This document shows, in pieces, positions 1 through 4,157 of a stretch of 5,383 nucleotides of DNA. Made by a program: the position numbers and the translations under genes. This DNA is from JACMOY01 sp046590855 (GTDB taxonomy: Bacteria; Actinomycetota; Actinomycetes; Actinomycetales; Angustibacteraceae): the NCBI GenBank assembly GCA_046590855.1, contig JBKJTJ010000002.1, forward strand, positions 1 to 5,383, read 5' to 3'. The notes below the pieces were generated by a model. That model saw nothing but the letters and a program-made list of their open reading frames with translations. It was not told the origin of the DNA and did no database searches. Within the stretch, counting starts at the first letter, position 1; every line of letters starts with the position of its first letter.

Positions 1-277
1 GCAGGAGCTCACCCGGCTCGCGGTGCTGGCCAGCACCGGTGAGCGCTCGCGGCTGATGCTGGATGTCGCCGGGCACCGGGCCGCCCGCCGCCTGACCCTG
101 GTCGCCGACGCCCGCAAGGCCGTCGAGGACGTCACTGCCTCCGGTGCCCCGCTCACCCTGCCGCCGATGTCGCCGTTCGAGCGCAAGGTCGTGCACGACG
201 CCGTCGCCGAGGCCGGCCTGCGCTCGGAGTCCGAGGGTGTCGAGCCGCACCGCTGCGTCGTCGTCCTGCCCGCCTGA
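1..277 (+). CDS. jag: Jag/KhpB (SpoIIIJ-associated) RNA-binding protein, C-terminal part
   Basis: This is the 3' end of a gene that begins before the window. The frame starts at base 2 with Gln-Glu-Leu-Thr-Arg-Leu and stops at TGA 275-277, leaving 91 residues. The first ~25 residues look like the end of a KH domain. The rest is an R3H domain: Leu-Pro-Pro-Met-Ser-Pro-Phe-Glu leads into Arg61-Lys-Val-Val-His65, the RxxxH signature. In this family the KH and R3H domains bind single-stranded nucleic acid. Jag/KhpB acts with KhpA as a global RNA-binding protein linked to cell elongation, and its gene usually follows yidC near oriC. The gene to its right, rsmG, starts 26 bases after the stop on the same strand, so co-transcription is likely. 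Any start codon inside this piece is an artefact of the window edge. Identification rests on the R3H motif plus gene order and is firm. Confidence 0.9.
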   Translation, partial: QELTRLAVLASTGERSRLMLDVAGHRAARRLTLVADARKAVEDVTASGAPLTLPPMSPFERKVVHDAVAEAGLRSESEGVEPHRCVVVLPA

Positions 278-295
278 GTGCGCTCGACCTGCGCG

Positions 296-311
296 CGTTC
301 CACGTGAAACA
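296..311. promoter_or_regulatory. parS: parS-like ParB nucleation site overlapping the rsmG start
   Basis: The 16 bases CGTTCCACGTGAAACA match the palindromic parS consensus TGTTTCACGTGAAACA at 14 of 16 positions. The right half (GTGAAACA) is perfect and the left half has two changes. The GTG start codon of rsmG (304-306) is part of the palindrome. parS is the site where ParB loads before it spreads as a CTP-dependent clamp. This is the weakest of the three sites in the window, but its position between jag and rsmG and the perfect half-site argue against chance. Confidence 0.7.
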
Positions 312-990
312 CGACCTCGCGGTGCCAGCCGCCGCCGAGCTGCTGTTCGGTGACCGGCTCGAGCTGGCCGTCCGCTACGTCGAGCACCTGGCGACCACCG
401 GGGTCGAGTGGGGCCTGATCGGCCCCCGCGAGGTGCCCCGGCTGTGGGAGCGGCACGTCCTGAACTGCGCGGTGATCAGCGACCTGGTGCCGCATGACGT
501 GCTGGTCCTGGACGTCGGCTCGGGGGCGGGGTTACCCGGCCTGCCCCTCGCGCTGGGTCGACCCGACCTGCGGGTCGTGCTGGTCGAGCCGCTGCTGCGC
601 CGGGTCGAGTGGCTCGACCTGGTGGTCGACGACCTCGGCCTGGACGCCGTGCAGGTGCGTCGGGCCCGCGCCGAGGAGGTCGTCGGCCAGCTCAGCGCGC
701 CAGTCGTCACGGCCCGGGCGGTCGCGCCGCTGGACCGCCTCGCCCGCTGGGGTCTGCCGCTGCTCGAGCCCGGGGGAGCGATGCTCGCGGTCAAGGGCCG
801 CACGGCGGAGCAGGAGGTCACGGCCACCCGGGCGGGGGTGCGCCGCGCCGGCGGGGTGTCGACCGAGGTCCTGACCGTCGGGTCCGAGCTGCTCGAGGAG
901 GCCACGACCGTCGTGCGGGTTACAGTCGGGTCCGACCGCACCCCGGTCGCCGCGACGCGGTCGAGGGCCCGGCGCACGGCCCGGAGGTGA
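304..990 (+). CDS. rsmG: RsmG (GidB), 16S rRNA (guanine-N7) methyltransferase
   Basis: RsmG uses S-adenosylmethionine to methylate N7 of a guanine in the 530 loop of 16S rRNA (G527 in E. coli numbering). In many bacteria its loss gives low-level streptomycin resistance. The product is 228 residues, close to the family's usual ~210-240. Visible motifs are Arg-His-Val-Leu-Asn-Cys at 50-55, the SAM-binding motif I Leu-Asp-Val-Gly-Ser-Gly-Ala-Gly-Leu-Pro-Gly at 69-79, Val-Glu-Pro-Leu-Leu-Arg-Arg at 94-100, Arg-Ala-Val-Ala-Pro-Leu at 138-143, and Gly-Gly...Val-Lys-Gly-Arg near 157-166. The C-terminal ~18 residues are Arg-rich. The GTG at 304 is the first ATG or GTG in this frame, and an alternative GTG lies at 322. 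Neither has a recognisable Shine-Dalgarno sequence. The chosen start codon lies inside a parS-like palindrome. The gene follows jag by 26 bases and precedes parA by 55, the usual actinobacterial order. Confidence 0.95.
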   Translation: MKHDLAVPAAAELLFGDRLELAVRYVEHLATTGVEWGLIGPREVPRLWERHVLNCAVISDLVPHDVLVLDVGSGAGLPGLPLALGRPDLRVVLVEPLLRRVEWLDLVVDDLGLDAVQVRRARAEEVVGQLSAPVVTARAVAPLDRLARWGLPLLEPGGAMLAVKGRTAEQEVTATRAGVRRAGGVSTEVLTVGSELLEEATTVVRVTVGSDRTPVAATRSRARRTARR

Positions 991-1045
991 GACCGGACGG
1001 CGGTGCAGCCCACATGATCGTGCAGGTACGGACACGGCAGGGGAC

Positions 1046-2128
1046 ATGATGAGCAGCACGGCCAGCGCGCTGGGGTGGCCCGGCGCGGCTGCGGCGTCCA
1101 GCCCGCACCGGGACGGCCTCGGCTGGCCTCCCGACGCGGCGCAGGCGGGTGTTTCCCGTGAAACATCGGCCGGCCTGCCGATCGACGACGTGGCCGAGGC
1201 CGATGACCCGGTCGCGCTGATGGACGACGACACACCACTGGCCCGCGAGCTGGCGAACGACACCCGGCGCCGACGGGCCCTGCACGGCCAGCGGCTGCCC
1301 GCGCCGCCGCACACCCGGGTGATGACCGTCGCGAACCAGAAGGGCGGGGTGGGCAAGACCACCACCACCGTGAACCTGGCCGCAGCGCTGGCGCAGGGTG
1401 GGCTGCTGGTGCTGGTGCTCGATCTGGACCCGCAGGGCAACACCTCGACGGCGCTGGGGATCGACCACCACGCCGAGGTGCCCAGCATCTACGACGTGCT
1501 GATCGACGGCCGGGCGATGAGCGAGGTCGTCGCGCCCTGCCCGGACGTCGAGGGCCTGCTCTGCGCCCCGGCCACCATCGACCTGGCCGGCGCCGAGATC
1601 GAGCTGGTCTCGATGGTCGCGCGCGAGGCGCGGCTGCTGCGGGCCCTGGAGACCTACCTGCGCGAGCGGGACGAGCAGCAGCTGCCCCGACTCGACTACG
1701 TGCTGGTCGACTGCCCGCCCTCGCTGGGGCTGCTCACCGTCAACGCGCTGGTCAGCGCGCGCGAGGTGCTCATCCCGATCCAGTGCGAGTACTACGCGCT
1801 CGAGGGGGTCTCGCAGCTGTGGAAGAACGTCGAGCTGGTGCGGGCCCACCTCAACCCGGCGCTGCACGTCTCGACCATCCTGCTGACCATGTACGACGGC
1901 CGCACCCGGCTGTCCGCGGACGTCGCCGACCAGGTGCGTGAGCACTTCCCCGACCTGGTGCTGCGCACCGGCATCCCGCGGTCGGTGCGGATCTCGGAGG
2001 CACCCAGCCACGGGCAGACCGTGATGACGTACGACCCGGGGTCCAGCGGGGCGCTGTCCTACCTCGAGGCGGCGCGCGAGCTCGCCCTGCGTGCGCCCGT
2101 ACCGCTCACCCCCGTCGACTCCCGATGA
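1046..2128 (+). CDS. parA: ParA (Soj-like) chromosome-partitioning ATPase
   Basis: ParA is the deviant-Walker ATPase that binds DNA non-specifically as an ATP dimer and moves ParB-parS complexes, and so the origin regions, apart. The product is 360 residues. It has a ~92-residue N-terminal extension of low complexity, then the ATPase core. The core shows Lys-Gly-Gly-Val-Gly-Lys-Thr-Thr at 99-106, with signature Lys99 and P-loop Lys104. It also shows Leu-Asp-Leu-Asp-Pro-Gln-Gly-Asn at 125-132 (Walker A') and Asp-Tyr-Val-Leu-Val-Asp-Cys-Pro-Pro-Ser at 217-226 (Walker B). The C-terminal Gly-Ile-Pro-Arg-Ser-Val-Arg-Ile-Ser-Glu-Ala-Pro-Ser stretch is typical of chromosomal ParA. Two adjacent ATG codons (1046, 1049) follow the purine run AGGGGA at 1039-1044, and the second is better spaced. 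A start at ATG 1322, just before the P-loop, is possible but would discard the parS-bearing extension. The stop overlaps the parB start (ATGA), indicating one transcript and translational coupling. Confidence 0.95.
   Translation: MMSSTASALGWPGAAAASSPHRDGLGWPPDAAQAGVSRETSAGLPIDDVAEADDPVALMDDDTPLARELANDTRRRRALHGQRLPAPPHTRVMTVANQKGGVGKTTTTVNLAAALAQGGLLVLVLDLDPQGNTSTALGIDHHAEVPSIYDVLIDGRAMSEVVAPCPDVEGLLCAPATIDLAGAEIELVSMVAREARLLRALETYLRERDEQQLPRLDYVLVDCPPSLGLLTVNALVSAREVLIPIQCEYYALEGVSQLWKNVELVRAHLNPALHVSTILLTMYDGRTRLSADVADQVREHFPDLVLRTGIPRSVRISEAPSHGQTVMTYDPGSSGALSYLEAARELALRAPVPLTPVDSR
1150..1165. promoter_or_regulatory. parS: parS site inside the parA N-terminal coding region
   Basis: TGTTTCCCGTGAAACA matches the parS consensus at 15 of 16 positions. 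The only change is A to C at position 7, and the right half is perfect. The site lies in the part of parA that encodes the non-conserved N-terminal extension and is read as Val-Ser-Arg-Glu-Thr (residues 36-40). Loading of ParB here would place the segregation complex on the segregation operon itself and could also affect parAB transcription; that last point is inference. Confidence 0.85.
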
Positions 2129-3216
2129 CCCAGCCCGGTAGTGATGACCAGCCCGACGAACAGGCAGGCACGATGAGCGACAAGCGACGGGGACTCGGCC
2201 GCGGCCTGGGCGCCCTGATCCCCCCGAACTCGGGTCGTCACGACCGCCCTGTGGACGTCTTCTTCCCCGGCCCCGGGCCGATGGTGGAGGCGACCCCGGC
2301 CGACGGCGTCCGCGCGGACGATGTTTCACGCGAAACACCACTGCTGCCGGTGCCGGGTGCCTGGTTCGCCGAGATCCCGGTCGAGCAGATCGCGCCCAAC
2401 CCGCGTCAGCCTCGCCAGGTCTTCGACGAGGACGACCTGGCTGAGCTGGCGCACTCGGTGCGCGAGATCGGCGTCCTGCAGCCCGTGGTCGTGCGAGCCG
2501 TCCCCGGCGGTGACGGCGCCGACGATGAGCGCCGCTACGAGCTGATCATGGGCGAGCGGCGCTGGCGGGCCAGTCAGCTGGCCGGTCTGGCGACCGTGCC
2601 GGCGATCGTGCGCGAGACGGCGGACGACGACCTGCTGCGCGACGCGCTGCTGGAGAACCTGCACCGCAGCCAGCTCAACGCCCTCGAGGAGGGCGCGGCC
2701 TACGCTCAGCTGCTCGAGGACTTCGGCTGCACCCACGAGCAGCTCGCGGCCCGGATCGGACGCTCGCGCCCGCAGATCTCGAACACCATCCGGTTGCTGC
2801 GGCTGCCACCGCTGGTGCAGCGGCGGGTGGCCGCCGGCGTCCTGTCGGCCGGGCACGCCCGGGCCCTGCTCGGGCTGGACGACGTCGCCGCGATCGAGCG
2901 CCTGGCCCAGCGGATCGTGGCCGAGGGGCTGTCGGTGCGCTCGGTCGAGGAGCTGGTGGCCCTCGGTGGTGACCCCGCCGCGCCGGCCCGGGTGCGCCGT
3001 CCGCGGGCCGGGGGGCGCAACCCGCGGATGGACGAGGTCGCGGCGCGGCTGTCCGACCGGCTGGACACCCGGGTGAGCATCGCCCTGGGCCGGCGCAAGG
3101 GCCGCCTGACCGTGGAGTTCGCCAGCGTCGAGGACCTCAACCGGATCCTGGCCGTGCTCGAGCCGGGTGACGCCGTCCCGGGCACGAGGGTCGACCCCGC
3201 CACGGGCACGTCGTAG
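2125..3216 (+). CDS. parB: ParB (Spo0J-like) CTP-dependent DNA clamp, chromosome partitioning
   Basis: ParB loads at parS, switches to a sliding clamp with CTP, and stimulates ParA ATPase. From ATG 2125 the product is 363 residues. It carries the N-terminal ParA-activating motif Arg-Gly-Leu-Gly-Arg-Gly-Leu-Gly-Ala-Leu-Ile-Pro at 22-33. The CTP-binding domain includes Gly-Val-Leu-Gln-Pro-Val-Val-Val-Arg at 116-124, Gly-Glu-Arg-Arg-Trp-Arg-Ala at 143-149 and Glu-Asn-Leu-His-Arg at 177-181. The parS-reading helix-turn-helix is at about 204-228, and a C-terminal dimerisation region lies near 300-348. ATG 2125 overlaps the parA stop (ATGA), which favours coupled translation. ATG 2173 would give a 347-residue protein starting Met-Ser-Asp-Lys-Arg-Arg-Gly-Leu, resembling common actinobacterial ParB N-termini, and follows AGGCAGG at 2162-2168. 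I cannot decide between them. Residues 67-71 (Val-Ser-Arg-Glu-Thr) are encoded by a parS site. Confidence 0.95.
   Translation: MTQPGSDDQPDEQAGTMSDKRRGLGRGLGALIPPNSGRHDRPVDVFFPGPGPMVEATPADGVRADDVSRETPLLPVPGAWFAEIPVEQIAPNPRQPRQVFDEDDLAELAHSVREIGVLQPVVVRAVPGGDGADDERRYELIMGERRWRASQLAGLATVPAIVRETADDDLLRDALLENLHRSQLNALEEGAAYAQLLEDFGCTHEQLAARIGRSRPQISNTIRLLRLPPLVQRRVAAGVLSAGHARALLGLDDVAAIERLAQRIVAEGLSVRSVEELVALGGDPAAPARVRRPRAGGRNPRMDEVAARLSDRLDTRVSIALGRRKGRLTVEFASVEDLNRILAVLEPGDAVPGTRVDPATGTS
2322..2337. promoter_or_regulatory. parS: parS site inside the parB N-terminal coding region
   Basis: TGTTTCACGCGAAACA matches the parS consensus at 15 of 16 positions. The only change is T to C at position 10, and the left half is perfect. 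The site lies in the linker between the ParA-activating N-terminus and the CTP-binding domain of ParB. It is read in frame as Val-Ser-Arg-Glu-Thr, the same peptide that the parA site gives. Its centre is 1172 bases from that of the parA site and 2026 bases from that of the rsmG site. Confidence 0.85.
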
Positions 3217-3219
3217 GAT
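3191..3219 (+). promoter_or_regulatory. Possible sigma-70 type promoter overlapping the parB stop codon
   Basis: TCGACC at 3191-3196 (4 of 6 to the -35 consensus) and TAGGAT at 3214-3219 (4 of 6 to the -10 consensus, with the key T, A and last T kept) are separated by 17 bases. The TAG of the -10 element is the parB stop codon. Initiation near base 3226 would give a leader of about 30 bases ending in the strong ribosome binding site of the 56-residue gene. The match is moderate and unproven; the small gene could instead be read from the parAB transcript. Confidence 0.35.
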
Positions 3220-3257
3220 CGGCGACAGGGCACCGCCCAGCCCACGGGGAGAACGCG

Positions 3258-3428
3258 ATGATGCCACCACAGGTGCGCCGAGCGGTGCTGCTGGTGCTCG
3301 TCGCCGCCGCGGCCGGGGCGCTCGGGGGGTATCTCGCCGGGCTGGTGCGCCCCCGCCCGCCCACGGCGTACTCCAGCCACTACCTGGCCCCGACCCCGCA
3401 TCGCCTGCCCTCCCGGGACGGGTCGTGA
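3258..3428 (+). CDS. Small single-span membrane protein with a glycine zipper, 56 residues
   Basis: I do not recognise a family. The reading frame starts at ATG 3258 (or ATG 3261) after the strong ribosome binding site GGGGAGA at 3246-3252 and ends at TGA 3426-3428. The product begins Met-Met-Pro-Pro-Gln-Val-Arg-Arg. A hydrophobic helix follows at about residues 9-30, rich in Ala, Leu, Val and Gly. After it comes a Pro/Arg-rich tail (Arg-Pro-Arg-Pro-Pro) of about 26 polar residues. The helix contains Gly20, Gly24 and Gly28 spaced four apart, a GxxxGxxxG glycine zipper of the kind that packs helices against each other. There is no cysteine, so it is not a lipoprotein. A signal peptide is an alternative reading, but the mature part would be only ~30 residues. 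The last codon overlaps the acetyltransferase start (GTGA), so the two are probably translated together. The good ribosome site, the fit into the gap after parB and the exact overlap support a real gene. Confidence 0.7.
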   Translation: MMPPQVRRAVLLVLVAAAAGALGGYLAGLVRPRPPTAYSSHYLAPTPHRLPSRDGS

Positions 3429-4078
3429 TCGCCCGACGTCTCGCGCCACTGACCCTGGACAGCCTGGACGACCTGCCGACCCCGTGCCGGTCGTGCGTCT
3501 TCTGGGAGCTCGACCCGGTCGCCGGGGGCCGCGCCGAGCGCGCCGGTGACACCGCGTTCGAGAAGGAGGCGTGGGTCTCGGCGGCGCTGCTGGAGTGGGG
3601 GTCGGTCGGGCGGATCGCCTACGTCGACACCAGCCCCGCCGGCTTCCTGATGTTTGCGCCACCGCACCTGGTGCCCCGCTCGGTGGCGTTCCCGACCGCG
3701 CCGGTCAGTGCCGACGCCGTGCTGCTGATGACCGGCCGGGTACTGCCTGAGTTCGCGGGGGCGGGACTGGCCCGGATGCTGCTGCAGGGGGTGGCCAAGG
3801 ACCTCACCCGCCGCGGCGTGCGGGCCATCGAGGCGTACGGCGTGCACGCCCCGCCCGGCGAGCCGTTGTCGGCGCTGGAGCGTGCGATGGTCACGACGGG
3901 GTGCGTGCTGCCCGCCGACTACCTGCTGTCGGTGGGGTTCAAGACGGTCCGCCCGCACCTGGTGCACCCGCGGCTGCGGCTGGACCTGCGCACCGCGCTG
4001 TCCTGGCGCGAGGACGTCGAGCATGCCCTCGAGCGGCTGCTGGGGTCGGTGCGCGCGCCGGTCCTCACCCGCGGCTGA
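3425..4078 (+). CDS. GNAT-family N-acetyltransferase adjacent to parB
   Basis: Predicted GCN5-related acetyltransferase of 217 residues, using acetyl-CoA; its substrate is unknown. I infer membership from position and motifs: it resembles the parB-linked acetyltransferases of other actinobacteria (Rv3916c occupies the same slot in M. tuberculosis, from memory). Near the N-terminus is Pro-Cys-Arg-Ser-Cys-Val-Phe-Trp-Glu-Leu-Asp-Pro at 20-31, with a CxxC pair (Cys21, Cys24). The acetyl-CoA pyrophosphate loop is probably Pro-Glu-Phe-Ala-Gly-Ala-Gly-Leu-Ala-Arg at 108-117. It lacks the usual Gln/Arg at the first position of the Q/RxxGxG/A motif. The C-terminus has an acidic-aromatic segment Ser-Trp-Arg-Glu-Asp-Val-Glu-His-Ala-Leu. 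GTG 3425 overlaps the stop of the preceding small gene (GTGA). The frame stays open back to 3167, but that part overlaps parB and has no motif. It ends 62 bases before the convergent cwlM stop. Confidence 0.85.
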   Translation: MIARRLAPLTLDSLDDLPTPCRSCVFWELDPVAGGRAERAGDTAFEKEAWVSAALLEWGSVGRIAYVDTSPAGFLMFAPPHLVPRSVAFPTAPVSADAVLLMTGRVLPEFAGAGLARMLLQGVAKDLTRRGVRAIEAYGVHAPPGEPLSALERAMVTTGCVLPADYLLSVGFKTVRPHLVHPRLRLDLRTALSWREDVEHALERLLGSVRAPVLTRG

Positions 4079-4088
4079 GGCCCCCGGC

Positions 4089-4110
4089 CCGGCGGCTGGC
4101 GGGCTGCCGG
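4089..4110 (+). terminator. GC-rich hairpin after the acetyltransferase gene
   Basis: Ten bases after the GNAT stop, CCGGCGGC (4089-4096) can pair with GCTGCCGG (4103-4110) around a 6-base loop. This gives an 8-pair stem with one G-U wobble in the plus-strand RNA; on the other strand that pair is a C-A mismatch. No T-tract follows, so it would be a non-canonical terminator of the sort proposed for high-GC genomes, or a transcript-end stabiliser. At this base composition such stems also arise by chance, so confidence is low. Confidence 0.35.
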
Positions 4111-4157
4111 CTCAGCTGCGCTGCGCCTTGGCTGGCGGTCTCAGCTGCGCTGCGCCT
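4111..4157. repeat. Direct repeat duplicating the 3' end of cwlM, stop codon included
   Basis: The 18 bases CTCAGCTGCGCTGCGCCT occur at 4111-4128 and again, identically, at 4140-4157, a period of 29 bases. The second copy is the end of cwlM read on the minus strand (Ala-Gln-Arg-Ser-stop). Each copy is preceded by GGCTGGCGG (4094-4102 and 4130-4138), so the duplicated unit may reach back further with about 7 bases lost from one copy. The shift is not a multiple of three, so the extra copy is out of frame with cwlM. It looks like a small tandem duplication in the convergent gap. Confidence 0.8.

Noticed and set aside
555..564. Perfect 10-base palindrome GGGTCGACCC inside rsmG
   Set aside because: It lies in conserved coding sequence, is short for a regulatory palindrome, and such GC-rich palindromes are common by chance here.
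920..2341. A 473-codon open frame on the minus strand across rsmG, parA and parB
   Set aside because: It lies antisense to three clearly identified genes, its composition is Arg/Gly/Gln-rich with no domain motifs, and it is expected from the strong third-position GC bias of those genes.
3167..3424. An 86-residue N-terminal extension of the acetyltransferase
   Set aside because: The extension overlaps parB and the small membrane gene, is Arg/Pro-rich without motifs, and the GTG at 3425 with its GTGA overlap gives a better start.
2326..3552. A 408-codon open frame on the minus strand over parB and the acetyltransferase start
   Set aside because: Antisense shadow of parB with a low-complexity product and no recognisable motif.
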